Position numbers and translations under genes: made by a program. Shown here in pieces: positions 21,778 to 30,870 of a DNA stretch of 64,000 nucleotides. The DNA is from Muriiphilus sp048268845 (lineage in GTDB: Bacteria; Pseudomonadota; Alphaproteobacteria; Rhodobacterales; Rhodobacteraceae): the NCBI GenBank assembly GCA_048268845.1, contig JBLWUQ010000007.1:1-64000 (forward strand), written 5' to 3'. Every line of letters begins with the position of its first letter. Positions within the stretch are counted from its first letter, which is position 1. The notes under the pieces were generated by a model. That model did no database searches. It was not told where the DNA came from and saw nothing but the letters and a program-made list of their open reading frames with translations.

Positions 21778-23103
21778 TCAGCTCCGGGTCAGGGCCTTGG
21801 AGAGTGCGTGATACGAAGCCTTGGGCGTGCGTTCAAGCGTGTCGAAGTCGACATGGACCAGGCCGAAGCGCTTGTCATAGCCCAGCGCCCATTCGTAATT
21901 GTCCATCAGAGACCAGACAAAATAAGCTTTGACCGGCACCCCCTCGGCGATTGAATGACGCAGCCTGGCGACATGCGCGTCGACATAGGCGATCCGGTCG
22001 TCATCCTGCACAACGCCGCCTTCGATCCGGTCCGGCGCGGCCATGCCGTTTTCGGTGACGAAAAGCGGCGTGTCGCCGGTGAAGTCGCGCGCGGCCATGG
22101 TCAGGAAGTGATGCAGACCGTCGGGATAGATTTCCCACCCCATCGCGGTCTTCGGCAAAGGTCCGTCGACTTCGGCAAGCCCCGGCCAGGGGCCGGGCGC
22201 GGCGGCGATCAGTTTGCGGGTGTAGTAGTTCAGCCCGCACCAATCTACCGGCTGCGAGATCAGCGCCATGTCGTCCTGCCAGCCCTCGGGCAGATGCGGT
22301 TCAAGCCCCGCCAGCACCTCGTCGGGATAGCTGCCCTTGAAGATGCCGGACAGGAAGAACCTGTTGTAGATCGCGTCGTAAGTCCTTGTCGCAGCGAGGG
22401 ATTGTGGACTGCTGTCGGCGGGTTCGGCAAACTCGAAATTGCATACCGCCCCGAGGTTCTTCATGCCCAGGGCGCGCATCGCCGAGGTCGCGGTGCCATG
22501 CGCCAGCAGGACGTGGTGCATGGCGCGGGCGGTGGCGCGGATGTCGCGCAGGCCCGGGGCGTGGTGGCCGAGGAAGTGGCTCAGCCAGGACACGCACCAG
22601 GGTTCGTTGATCGGCGCGGCGGACCATAGCCGGTCGCCGATCCGGCCCATGATGGCTTCGGTGAAATCGCCAAACCACCCGGCGATGTCGCGGTTGCGCC
22701 AGCCGCCGAGATCGGCGAGCGGCGAGGGCAGTTCCCAGTGATAGAGCGTGGCGGCCGGTTTCAGCCCGCGGTCGAGCAGTCCGTCAACCAGCCGGTCGTA
22801 GAAATCGAGCCCTTTGGGGTTGGGCGCGCCCCGTCCCTCGGGCATGACCCGCGCCCAGCTTGTCGAAAATCGGTAGACGTCGAATCCCGCCGCGGCGATC
22901 AGGTCGAGGTCGTCCTCCCAGCGGTGGTAATGGTCGCAGGCGGTCGCGCCGTTCTCGGCCTTGGCGACGTTGCCCGGGGTTGCGGCGAAGCTGTCCCAAT
23001 GGGTCTGACCGGCGCCGCCGAAGGCGTGACCCTCGATCTGATAGGCCGATGTGGCGGTGCCGAACAGGAAGTCGTCGGGGAAATCGGAGCGGGTGAAGTT
23101 CAT
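21778..23103 (-). CDS. Beta-glucosidase, glycoside hydrolase family 1
   Basis: 441 residues. Family 1 signature: FPDDFLFGTATSAYQIEG at the N-terminus, acid/base Glu in PINEPWC, nucleophile Glu in LFVTENGMA, and WSLMDNYEWALGY near the end. It splits beta-linked glucosides in the cytoplasm (no signal peptide). The start at 23103 has GAGGA 4 nt upstream; an ATG at 23118 overlaps the aglR stop (ATGA) and is the alternative. It lies between the LacI-type regulator and glucokinase in one minus-strand unit. Confidence 0.94.
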   Translation of the reverse strand: MNFTRSDFPDDFLFGTATSAYQIEGHAFGGAGQTHWDSFAATPGNVAKAENGATACDHYHRWEDDLDLIAAAGFDVYRFSTSWARVMPEGRGAPNPKGLDFYDRLVDGLLDRGLKPAATLYHWELPSPLADLGGWRNRDIAGWFGDFTEAIMGRIGDRLWSAAPINEPWCVSWLSHFLGHHAPGLRDIRATARAMHHVLLAHGTATSAMRALGMKNLGAVCNFEFAEPADSSPQSLAATRTYDAIYNRFFLSGIFKGSYPDEVLAGLEPHLPEGWQDDMALISQPVDWCGLNYYTRKLIAAAPGPWPGLAEVDGPLPKTAMGWEIYPDGLHHFLTMAARDFTGDTPLFVTENGMAAPDRIEGGVVQDDDRIAYVDAHVARLRHSIAEGVPVKAYFVWSLMDNYEWALGYDKRFGLVHVDFDTLERTPKASYHALSKALTRS

Positions 23104-23114
23104 GCTGTCCTCGT

Positions 23115-24149
23115 TCATGGCCGGCCGGTCGGCGCGGGTCCGGTCGATTGGCCGAGGATCAACTCGGCCTCGAGCAGGTCCTGGCGAAAGCCGGTGGCGG
23201 GGTCTTCGATGATTTCAAGCAACATCCGCGCCGCACGTTTTCCGGCCTCGCGAACGGATGACCTTGTGGCCGTGAAAACAGGCACATCCGCGCCATTTTT
23301 CAAGTAACTCAACTCGTCGTCATGGCTGATGACGGACACATCGCGGCCCATCTGGAGGCCAAGTTCCTCGATCGCCCGGCGCACGCCGATGGCCGGGATG
23401 ATCGAGGACACGAGGAACGCGGTCGGCGGGTCGGGCATCGCCAGAAGCGCGCGGGCGGTGTCGTGGCCGTAGCTTTCGGTCATCTCGTCGGCGAACATCA
23501 GCGCGGGGTCGGGGGCAAGGCCGCGCGCGGCCAGTGCCTCCTCGAACCCGGCGCGGCGGCGGATCGCGAAATCCATGTTCTCGAGCCCGTTGATCAGCGC
23601 GATGCGGCGGTGCCCGAGGTCGAGCAGGAAGTCGGTGGCGCGGCGGAATGCACGGGTGTTGTTCATGTCGACCCAGCAATAGGGCTCGGCCGCGTCCGAA
23701 GCGCGGCCGTGGACGACGAAGGGCATGCCGATCTCGTTGAGCAGGTGGATGCGCCGGTCGCCGACCTTCGGCGCGTGGACGATGATGCCGTCGACCGAAC
23801 CGCGGGTGCGGAAATCGCGGTAGGCGCGGGCCTGATCCTCGTCGGGCACGATCGAGATCAGCATGTCATAGCCCTTGGCGGAATAGACCTCGCCAGCGCC
23901 GGCGATGAAGTCGGCGAAGACCGGGTTGACCATCTCGTGCTTGGAGGCCAGCGGGATCACATGGCCGATCGCCATGGCGCGCCCGGTGGCGAGGCTGCGG
24001 GCGCGCATGTTGGGCCGGTAGCCATGCGCCTCGGCCGCCGCCAGCACACGCTTGCGGGTCGCCTCGGACACCTCGGGATAGCCGTTCAGCGCACGGCTGA
24101 CGGTGGTCTGCGACAGGTGCAGAAGGTCCGAGAGGTCTTTCAGTTTCAT
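23115..24149 (-). CDS. aglR: LacI-family repressor of the alpha-glucoside genes (AglR-like)
   Basis: 344 residues. The N-terminal helix-turn-helix (MKLKDLSDLLHLSQTTVSRA and LNGYPEVSEATRKRV) is typical LacI; the rest is a periplasmic-binding-protein-like effector domain. It is divergent from aglE and followed by bglA and glk. Two palindromes with an AAAGCGCTTT core (24166-24179, 24323-24336) in the 266-bp spacer fit LacI-family operators. The first lies just after its own predicted transcription start, which suggests autorepression. The inducer is presumably an alpha-glucoside or glucose derivative. Confidence 0.9.
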   Translation of the reverse strand: MKLKDLSDLLHLSQTTVSRALNGYPEVSEATRKRVLAAAEAHGYRPNMRARSLATGRAMAIGHVIPLASKHEMVNPVFADFIAGAGEVYSAKGYDMLISIVPDEDQARAYRDFRTRGSVDGIIVHAPKVGDRRIHLLNEIGMPFVVHGRASDAAEPYCWVDMNNTRAFRRATDFLLDLGHRRIALINGLENMDFAIRRRAGFEEALAARGLAPDPALMFADEMTESYGHDTARALLAMPDPPTAFLVSSIIPAIGVRRAIEELGLQMGRDVSVISHDDELSYLKNGADVPVFTATRSSVREAGKRAARMLLEIIEDPATGFRQDLLEAELILGQSTGPAPTGRP

Positions 24150-24165
24150 GTCCGGTCCGCGTCGT

Positions 24166-24179
24166 TCAAAGCGCTTTGA
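24166..24179. promoter_or_regulatory. LacI-type operator in front of aglR
   Basis: TCAAAGCGCTTTGA is a perfect 14-bp palindrome, 17 bp before the aglR ATG and a few bases downstream of the predicted aglR transcription start, the place for an autoregulatory operator. Confidence 0.8.
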
Positions 24180-24189
24180 GCATGTGTCG

Positions 24190-24218
24190 ACGGTAAGCCG
24201 GGTTGTCGAAAAGGTCAA
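24190..24218 (-). promoter_or_regulatory. Candidate promoter of aglR
   Basis: On the minus strand TTGACC (24218-24213), a 17-nt spacer and TACCGT (24195-24190). The -35 is good, the -10 poor. The start point would fall near 24183. Confidence 0.4.
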
Positions 24219-24322
24219 AAGAAACCCGCAAACCGGCAATCTGCGCTGGAATATCCGTTTTCTGCCCGTTCCCTGATCTGGATCGTTGACAGGTGCGGGC
24301 CCATCGGCGACGGTAGCGCTAT

Positions 24323-24336
24323 CCAAAGCGCTTTGG
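24323..24336. promoter_or_regulatory. LacI-type operator in front of the aglEFGAK operon
   Basis: CCAAAGCGCTTTGG is a perfect 14-bp palindrome sharing the AAAGCGCTTT core of the aglR operator, 79 bp before the aglE ATG. A TTGACA sequence lies upstream at 24286-24291, but no convincing -10 box at normal spacing was found. Confidence 0.8.
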
Positions 24337-24415
24337 GGTGAGTCGATGGACAGACCCCCAAGCCAATGTGGATTGTTTCTGGCGCCACCCCACGGCGCGC
24401 ATCTGGGAGGATCAC

Positions 24416-25684
24416 ATGAAACATGCACTTCTTGCCGGCGCAGCAACGCTGGCGCTTTCGGCGGGCTATGCCTCGGCCGAGCAGATCACCGTTTCCGGCC
24501 CCTGGCTCGGCCCGGACCAGGAAAACGTCGAGGCGGTCCTGGCGGTGTTCGCCGAGAAATCCGGCCATGACGTCCGCTATGTCGGCTCGGACAGCTTCGA
24601 GCAGCAGATCGTGGTCGACCTCGAGGCAGGCTCCGCCGCCAACGTCGCCGCTTTCCCGCAGCCGGGGCTTGCCTCGGACATGGCCGCGCGCGGCTTTCTG
24701 ACCCCCCTGGGGCAGGAGGTGGCCGACTGGCTGGTCGAGAACTACGCCGCCGGCCAGTCCTGGGTCGATCTCGGCACCTATACCGGCGCGGACGGTGAGA
24801 AGCATTTCTACGGCTTCCCCTACAAGACCGACGTCAAGTCGCTGGTCTGGTATTCGCCCGAGAACTTCGAGGATGCGGGCTATGACATCCCGGCCTCGAT
24901 GGAAGAGCTCAAGGCGCTGACCGAACAGATCGTTGCCGATGGCGGCACGCCGTGGTGCATCGGGCTGGGCTCGGGTGCGGCGACCGGCTGGCCCGCGACC
25001 GACTGGGTCGAGGACCTGATGCTGCGCACCCAGTCGCCCGAGGATTATGACGCCTGGGTGTCCAACGAACTGCCGTTCAACGACCCCAAGGTTGTGGCCG
25101 CGATCGAGGAGTTTGGCTGGTTCGCACGCAATGACGCCTTCGTCGTCGGCGGCGCGGGCGCGGTGGCCACCACCGACTTCCGCGACAGCCCGAAGGGTTT
25201 GTTCTCGTCGCCGCCGCAGTGCTACATGCACCGCCAGGCCTCGTTCATCCCGGCCTTCTTCCCGGAAGGCACCTCGGTCGGTGAGGACGTCGATTTCTTC
25301 TACTTCCCGGCCTATGCCGACAAGGACCTCGGCACGCCCGTCCTGGGCGCCGGCACGACCTGGGTCATCACCAATGACAGCCCGGCCGCGCATGACCTGA
25401 TCGCCTTCCTGCAGACCCCGGAAGCGCATGAGGTCTGGATGGCACGCAAGGGCTTCCTGACCCCGTTCAAGGGCGTCAACACCGATGCCTTCTCGGACCC
25501 GACGCTGAAGAAGATGAACGACATCCTTCTGGGCGCGACCACCTTCCGGTTTGATGGCTCCGACCTCATGCCGGGTGCCGTGGGCGCGGGTTCGTTCTGG
25601 ACCGGCATGGTCGACTATACCGGCGGCAAGGATGCGCAGGCCGTGGCCGACGCGATCCAGGCAAGCTGGGACGCGATCAAGTGA
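24416..25684 (+). CDS. aglE: AglE: alpha-glucoside ABC transporter, substrate-binding protein
   Basis: 422 residues with a signal peptide (cleaved near ASA-EQ, residue 21) and an extracellular solute-binding family 1 domain. GGGAGG precedes ATG 24416. It binds trehalose, maltose, sucrose or similar alpha-glucosides in the periplasm, judging from the gene order AglE-F-G-A-K known in Sinorhizobium. It is separated from aglF by 134 bp holding a stable hairpin, typical where the binding protein must be made in excess. Confidence 0.9.
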   Translation: MKHALLAGAATLALSAGYASAEQITVSGPWLGPDQENVEAVLAVFAEKSGHDVRYVGSDSFEQQIVVDLEAGSAANVAAFPQPGLASDMAARGFLTPLGQEVADWLVENYAAGQSWVDLGTYTGADGEKHFYGFPYKTDVKSLVWYSPENFEDAGYDIPASMEELKALTEQIVADGGTPWCIGLGSGAATGWPATDWVEDLMLRTQSPEDYDAWVSNELPFNDPKVVAAIEEFGWFARNDAFVVGGAGAVATTDFRDSPKGLFSSPPQCYMHRQASFIPAFFPEGTSVGEDVDFFYFPAYADKDLGTPVLGAGTTWVITNDSPAAHDLIAFLQTPEAHEVWMARKGFLTPFKGVNTDAFSDPTLKKMNDILLGATTFRFDGSDLMPGAVGAGSFWTGMVDYTGGKDAQAVADAIQASWDAIK

Positions 25685-25710
25685 TCGGCTGACTGGCCCG
25701 ACAAGATCGG

Positions 25711-25736
25711 AGGGCCCGGAGCATGCTTCGGGCCCT
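25711..25736 (+). other. Intercistronic stem-loop between aglE and aglF
   Basis: AGGGCCCG (25711-25718) pairs with CGGGCCCT (25729-25736), and the inner bases extend this to about 12 pairs with one G-U pair and a 2-nt loop. It has no following T-run. Such hairpins after binding-protein genes stabilise the upstream message or stop part of the transcription, lowering expression of the membrane components. Confidence 0.75.
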
Positions 25737-25818
25737 TCCTGAAACAACCGGGAAGTGTTTGCCACGCGCGCGAAATGACGCGTAGGCTGAAACCCGGAGG
25801 CGGCGACGGGAGGACAGC

Positions 25819-26841
25819 ATGAATCCGGCACTGCAAGGGTTGATCACGATCGTCTTGGGCGTTGGCGGGTGCCTGGCGTATTTCTGGCTGTCGAACCAGT
25901 TCATCGACAAGGTGCTGTTTCCCGCCCGTGGCAAGAACATCGGCCGCAACATCAACCGCGCCAACCTGGTCCGGCCATGGCTGTTTCTGTTCCCCGCGCT
26001 GTTCGCGCTCGGGCTCTATCTGGCCTATCCGGTGTTCGAGACCCTGCGCCTGTCGGTGACCGACCGCGTGCCGATCCCCGGTGGCGGCGGCACCTATACC
26101 TTCAAGTTCGTCGGCTTCGACAACTATTCGCAGATGATGGGCGAGCCGAAGTTCTGGGAGGCCGTGCGCAACAACTTCCTGTGGCTTCTGGTGGTGCCGG
26201 CGATGTCGACCCTGTTCGGGCTGATCGTGGCGCAACTGACCGACCGGCTTAAATGGGGCAGCATCGCCAAGTCGTTGATCTTCATGCCGATGGCAATCAG
26301 CTTCGTCGGTGCCGCGGTGATCTGGAAGCTGGTCTATGACTTCCGCCCGATCGACCAGGAGCAGATCGGCATCCTCAACGCGATTGTCGTGAGCCTCGGC
26401 GGCGAGCCGCATACCTGGCTGACCACGCCGTTCTGGAACAACTTCTTCCTGATGATCGTGCTGATCTGGATCCAGACCGGCTTTGCCATGGTGATCCTGT
26501 CGGCGGCGCTGCGCGGGATTCCCGAGGAAACCATCGAGGCCGCCATCGTCGACGGCGCCAACCCGTTCCAGGTGTTCTTCAAGATCAAGATCCCGCAGAT
26601 CGCCGGCACCATCGTGGTGGTCTGGACGACGATCACGCTGACGGTGCTCAAGATCTTCGACATCGTCTTTGCCATGACGAACGGCCAGTGGGAGACGCAG
26701 GTTCTGGCCAACTACATGTATGACAAGCTGTTTCGCGCAAACGACTGGGGCATCGGGTCGGCCTCGGCGATGGTGATCATGCTGCTGGTCCTGCCGATCC
26801 TGATCTGGAACGTGCGCACCGCGCGCCGCGAAATGCGCTGA
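25819..26841 (+). CDS. aglF: AglF: alpha-glucoside ABC transporter permease
   Basis: 340 residues, MalF-like permease with an N-terminal membrane segment before the usual six. The EAA loop is at EAAIVDGANPFQVFFKIKIP (about residues 238-257), the site that docks to the ATPase AglK. GGGAGGA precedes the ATG. It pairs with AglG, whose gene begins 12 bp downstream. Confidence 0.93.
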   Translation: MNPALQGLITIVLGVGGCLAYFWLSNQFIDKVLFPARGKNIGRNINRANLVRPWLFLFPALFALGLYLAYPVFETLRLSVTDRVPIPGGGGTYTFKFVGFDNYSQMMGEPKFWEAVRNNFLWLLVVPAMSTLFGLIVAQLTDRLKWGSIAKSLIFMPMAISFVGAAVIWKLVYDFRPIDQEQIGILNAIVVSLGGEPHTWLTTPFWNNFFLMIVLIWIQTGFAMVILSAALRGIPEETIEAAIVDGANPFQVFFKIKIPQIAGTIVVVWTTITLTVLKIFDIVFAMTNGQWETQVLANYMYDKLFRANDWGIGSASAMVIMLLVLPILIWNVRTARREMR

Positions 26842-26853
26842 GGGGGCAAGGAC

Positions 26854-28005
26854 ATGGACAACATCGCCGGCACCAAGTCGAGCCTCACCTGGGCGGTCAA
26901 CATCTCGGTCGTCGTGCTGGTCGCGCTGTGGCTGTTTCCGACGCTGGGGCTTTTCATATCGTCGTTCCGCACCGCCGACCAGATCGCGACTTCGGGCTGG
27001 TGGAAGGCGATGTTCCCGTCCGAGCAGAACCTCGTGCTGCGCACCGGCGACCCGGATGAGGAACGCATCGAGCGGGACGGTGTCTATGTCGTCGAGGGCA
27101 ACCTGTTCGGCACCGGCTCCGAGGCGGAAATCAGCGTCTGGGGCACGTCCTCGCGCGAGATCAGCACCTACAACGCCGGTGACACCGCCGATCTGGGCGA
27201 CGGGCAGACCATAACGGTCGAGGCCGATGGCGCCTATGTCTGGACCGGCAGCGCCGAGCAACTGACCGGACGCGGGCAAAGGGTGTTCGCCACCGCCCTC
27301 ACACCGCCGGAATTCACGTTGGACAACTACAACAAGGTGCTGTTTTCCGGCTCGACCACCGACAACATGGCCAAGGCGTTCTTCAACACCCTCACGGTGA
27401 CGATCCCGGCGACGATCATTCCCATCGTGATCGCGGCCTTCGCCGCCTATGCGCTGGCCTGGATGGATTTCAAGGGCAGGGCGCTTCTGATCGCGGTGAT
27501 CGTCGGGCTCTTGGTGGTGCCGCTGCAACTGGCGCTGATCCCGCTGCTCAAGCTGCATCTGGGGATCGGCATCGGCAAGGGCTATCTCGGGGTCTGGCTG
27601 GCGCATACCGGGTTCGGGCTGCCGCTGGCGATCTATCTTTTACGCAACTACATGGTCGGGCTGCCGCGCGACATCATCGAGAACGCCAAGGTCGACGGCG
27701 CGACGGATTTCCAGATCTTCACCAAGATCATCCTGCCGCTCAGTTTCCCGGCGCTGGCGTCCTTCGCGATCTTCCAGTTCCTCTGGACCTGGAACGACCT
27801 GCTTGTCGCCAAGGTATTCCTGATCGACGCCACCGGCGAGACCACGGTGATGACCAACCAGATCGTCGAGTTGCTGGGCACCCGTGGCGGCAACTGGGAA
27901 ATCCTTGCGACGGCGGCCTTCGTGTCGATCTCGGTGCCGCTGATCGTGTTCTTTGCAATGCAGAAATACCTGGTGCGCGGCCTGCTGGCCGGCTCAGTGA
28001 AGTGA
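26854..28005 (+). CDS. aglG: AglG: alpha-glucoside ABC transporter permease
   Basis: 383 residues. One N-terminal helix is followed by a periplasmic domain of about 110 residues (rich in acidic and Gly residues) and then five helices; this insert is a known trait of AglG compared with MalG. The EAA-like loop is ENAKVDGATDFQIFTKIILP (about 268-287). It forms the membrane channel with AglF. The next gene, aglA, starts 8 nt after its stop. Confidence 0.93.
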   Translation: MDNIAGTKSSLTWAVNISVVVLVALWLFPTLGLFISSFRTADQIATSGWWKAMFPSEQNLVLRTGDPDEERIERDGVYVVEGNLFGTGSEAEISVWGTSSREISTYNAGDTADLGDGQTITVEADGAYVWTGSAEQLTGRGQRVFATALTPPEFTLDNYNKVLFSGSTTDNMAKAFFNTLTVTIPATIIPIVIAAFAAYALAWMDFKGRALLIAVIVGLLVVPLQLALIPLLKLHLGIGIGKGYLGVWLAHTGFGLPLAIYLLRNYMVGLPRDIIENAKVDGATDFQIFTKIILPLSFPALASFAIFQFLWTWNDLLVAKVFLIDATGETTVMTNQIVELLGTRGGNWEILATAAFVSISVPLIVFFAMQKYLVRGLLAGSVK

Positions 28006-28013
28006 GGCTTGGC

Positions 28014-29681
28014 ATGACGGCACAACAAGACGCCCCGGCGGTGACACATCTGGCGAAAGACCCCGATTGGTGGCGCGGCGCGGTGATCTATCAGATCTAT
28101 CCGCGCTCGTATCAGGATTCCAATGGCGACGGGATCGGCGACCTTTTGGGGATCGTGCGTCGGCTGCCCTATATCGCCTCGCTCGGAGTCGATGCCATCT
28201 GGATTTCGCCGTTCTTCACCTCGCCGATGAAGGATTTCGGCTATGACGTCTCGGATTACTGCGATGTCGACCCGATGTTCGGCACGCTTGCCGATTTCGA
28301 CGCGGTGATCGAGACGTCCCATGCGCTTGGCCTCAAGGTGATGATCGACCTGGTGCTCAGCCACACCTCGGACCAGCACAAGTGGTTTCGCGAAAGCCGG
28401 GTGTCGCGCACCAACCCCAAGGCCAATTGGTATGTCTGGGCCGATGCCAAGCCAGACGGCACGCCGCCCAACAACTGGCTGTCGATCTTCGGCGGTTCGG
28501 CCTGGCAATGGGATGGCGGGCGGATGCAGTATTACCTGCACAACTTCCTGACCTCGCAGCCGGATCTGAACTTCCATGAACCCGAAGTGCATGACGCGCT
28601 GCTTGATGTCGCCCGCTTCTGGCTGGAACGCGGCGTTGACGGCTTTCGCCTCGACACGATCAATTTCTACACCCACGACAAGGAGTTGCGTAACAACCCG
28701 GCGCTCGACCCGGCCCGGCGCACGGCGCGCACTGCACCTGAGGTGAACCCCTATAGCTGGCAGGAACATCTCTACGACAAGTCGCGGCCCGAGAACCTGA
28801 TCTTCCTGAAAAAGCTGCGCGCGGTGATGAAGCCGTGGAACGCCGCCGCCGTGGGCGAAGTCGGCGATGAGCAGCGCGGGCTGGAGATCCTGGGCGAATA
28901 CACCGCCGGCGATGACCTGATGCAGATGTGTTACGCGTTTGAAATGCTGTCGGGCGATCAGCCATCAGCGGATTATGTCGCTGATGTCATGGCCAAGGTC
29001 GAGGACGTGGCGGCGGATGGCTGGGCCTGCTGGGCCTATTCCAACCACGACGTTGTGCGCCATGTCACCCGCTGGAACCTGTCGGCCCCGGCGCAGCGCG
29101 GCTTTACCACGCTTCTGATGTGCCTCAAGGGATCGGCCTGCATCTATCAGGGTGAGGAGCTTGGCCTGCCCGAGGCCGAGGTTGCCTTTGACGACCTGCA
29201 GGACCCCTACGGCATCGAGTTCTGGCCCGAGTTCAAGGGCCGCGACGGTTGCCGCACGCCGATGGTCTGGGAACGCTCCAACGCGTCGGGCGGGTTTTCC
29301 ACCGCGCCGCGCACCTGGCTGCCGGTGCCGGGCGAGCATCTGGCCCTATCGGTCGAGGCCGCCGAGGCCGACCCCGGCGCGCTGATCCACCATTACCGCC
29401 GCGCCATCGCGCTGCGCCATGCCCATCCGGCCTTGATGAAGGGTACGATGGAAAACCTCGCGGTCGAGGGTAATGTGCTCAGTTTCACGCGCAAGCATGA
29501 CGGCGAGGAGATCCATTTCGCGCTCAACATGGGCGAGGCACCCGTCACGCTGGTGCCGCCCAAGGGCGAATGGCTCCCCATCGGGGCGGAACTCAACAGC
29601 GCGCATCCGGGCGCGGACGGCAAGGTGCATATGGGCCATTGGCAGCCCTGCATCATGATGCGGGCAAGCGGGCGCGCGTAG
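28014..29681 (+). CDS. aglA: AglA: cytoplasmic alpha-glucosidase, GH13
   Basis: 555 residues, (beta/alpha)8 amylase fold. WWRGAVIYQIYPRSYQDSNG at the start, nucleophile Asp in VDGFRLDTINF, acid/base Glu in AAVGEVGDE and the third Asp in YSNHDVVRH make up the GH13 catalytic set. It hydrolyses the alpha-glucosides brought in by AglEFGK to glucose. ATG 28014 with GTGAGG upstream is chosen over GTG 28002. No signal peptide, so it is cytoplasmic. Gene product feeds the glucokinase encoded on the other side of aglR. Confidence 0.95.
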   Translation: MTAQQDAPAVTHLAKDPDWWRGAVIYQIYPRSYQDSNGDGIGDLLGIVRRLPYIASLGVDAIWISPFFTSPMKDFGYDVSDYCDVDPMFGTLADFDAVIETSHALGLKVMIDLVLSHTSDQHKWFRESRVSRTNPKANWYVWADAKPDGTPPNNWLSIFGGSAWQWDGGRMQYYLHNFLTSQPDLNFHEPEVHDALLDVARFWLERGVDGFRLDTINFYTHDKELRNNPALDPARRTARTAPEVNPYSWQEHLYDKSRPENLIFLKKLRAVMKPWNAAAVGEVGDEQRGLEILGEYTAGDDLMQMCYAFEMLSGDQPSADYVADVMAKVEDVAADGWACWAYSNHDVVRHVTRWNLSAPAQRGFTTLLMCLKGSACIYQGEELGLPEAEVAFDDLQDPYGIEFWPEFKGRDGCRTPMVWERSNASGGFSTAPRTWLPVPGEHLALSVEAAEADPGALIHHYRRAIALRHAHPALMKGTMENLAVEGNVLSFTRKHDGEEIHFALNMGEAPVTLVPPKGEWLPIGAELNSAHPGADGKVHMGHWQPCIMMRASGRA

Positions 29682-29691
29682 GGGGGAACCA

Positions 29692-30786
29692 ATGGCCGAA
29701 CTGAAGCTGAGGAATGTCGGAAAGGTCTACGGCGGCAAGGTCGAAGTCCTCAAGGGCATCGACATGGACATCAAGACCGGCGAGCTGATCGTGTTCGTCG
29801 GGCCTTCGGGCTGCGGCAAGTCCACGCTTCTGCGCATGGTCGCGGGGCTGGAGAAGATCACCTCGGGCACGCTCGAGATCGACGGGGTGGTGATGAACGA
29901 CGTGCCGCCCAGCCAGCGCGGCATCGCGATGGTGTTCCAGTCCTACGCGCTTTATCCGCACATGACGGTCTACGACAACATGGCCTTCGCGCTGAAGATC
30001 GCCAAGAAATCGAAGTCCGAGATCGACACGGCGGTGCGCCGGGCGGCCTCGATCCTGCAGCTCGACCCGTTCCTTGACCGCCTGCCCAAGGCGCTGTCGG
30101 GCGGCCAGCGCCAGCGCGTCGCGATCGGCCGCGCCATCGTGCGCGATCCCAAGGTCTATCTGTTCGACGAGCCGCTGTCGAACCTCGACGCGGCGCTGCG
30201 CGTCGCCACCCGCATCCAGATCGCCGAGTTGAAAGAGGCGATGCCGAACTCGACGATGATCTACGTCACGCATGATCAGGTCGAGGCGATGACGCTGGCC
30301 GACAAGATCGTGGTGCTGGCCGACAAGGGCATCGCCCAGATGGGCAGCCCGCTCGATCTGTATGAGCGGCCGGAAAACGAGTTCGTGGCGCAGTTCATCG
30401 GCTCTCCCGCGATGAACCTGCTTGCCGGCACCATCACCGGAACCGGCAAGCAGACCGAGGTCGATCTGACCCATGGCCATGTCGCGCTGGCCGATATCGA
30501 GACCCAGGCCGCCGAGAAGGGCCGCGAGGTCAATGTCGGCGTGCGGCCCGAGGATTTCCGCATGTCCGAACCGGGCGACCATGTGTTCTTCGAGGGCACG
30601 GTGGATTATGTCGAGGCGCTTGGCGAGGTGACGCTGCTTTATTTCAAGGCCGCGGATGACGCCAACCCGATGGTCGCCAAGCTGCCCGGCACCCATGCCG
30701 ATCTGCGCGGCAAAACCGTCAAGCTGACCGCCGATCCGGAACGGGTGCAGATCTTCCACCAGGGGATGTCATTGCGCACGCGCTAG
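29692..30786 (+). CDS. aglK: AglK: alpha-glucoside ABC transporter ATPase
   Basis: 364 residues of the MalK/UgpC type. Walker A GPSGCGKST (about 38-46), signature LSGGQRQRVAIGRA, Walker B VYLFDEPLSNLD, switch His in VTHDQVEAM; the C-terminal 120 residues are the regulatory OB-fold (TOBE) part. It energises AglFG. GGGGG lies before the ATG, 10 nt after the aglA stop. MalK-type ATPases may be shared with other sugar transporters. Confidence 0.95.
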   Translation: MAELKLRNVGKVYGGKVEVLKGIDMDIKTGELIVFVGPSGCGKSTLLRMVAGLEKITSGTLEIDGVVMNDVPPSQRGIAMVFQSYALYPHMTVYDNMAFALKIAKKSKSEIDTAVRRAASILQLDPFLDRLPKALSGGQRQRVAIGRAIVRDPKVYLFDEPLSNLDAALRVATRIQIAELKEAMPNSTMIYVTHDQVEAMTLADKIVVLADKGIAQMGSPLDLYERPENEFVAQFIGSPAMNLLAGTITGTGKQTEVDLTHGHVALADIETQAAEKGREVNVGVRPEDFRMSEPGDHVFFEGTVDYVEALGEVTLLYFKAADDANPMVAKLPGTHADLRGKTVKLTADPERVQIFHQGMSLRTR

Positions 30787-30870
30787 GCCAGTCTTTCGGC
30801 TCGGTGCTTGAACCGGCCCGTCGGGAACGATACATCCACGCGGAACAGATCGAACCCGAAAGGCAGCACC

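Noticed and set aside
20795..21811. 338-codon plus-strand frame opposite glucokinase
   Set aside because: Shadow of glk; no recognisable motifs and biased composition.
25615..27606. 663-codon minus-strand frame across aglF and aglG
   Set aside because: Composition dominated by Arg, His, Gln and Asp, typical of reverse frames of high-GC genes; both aglF and aglG are clear.
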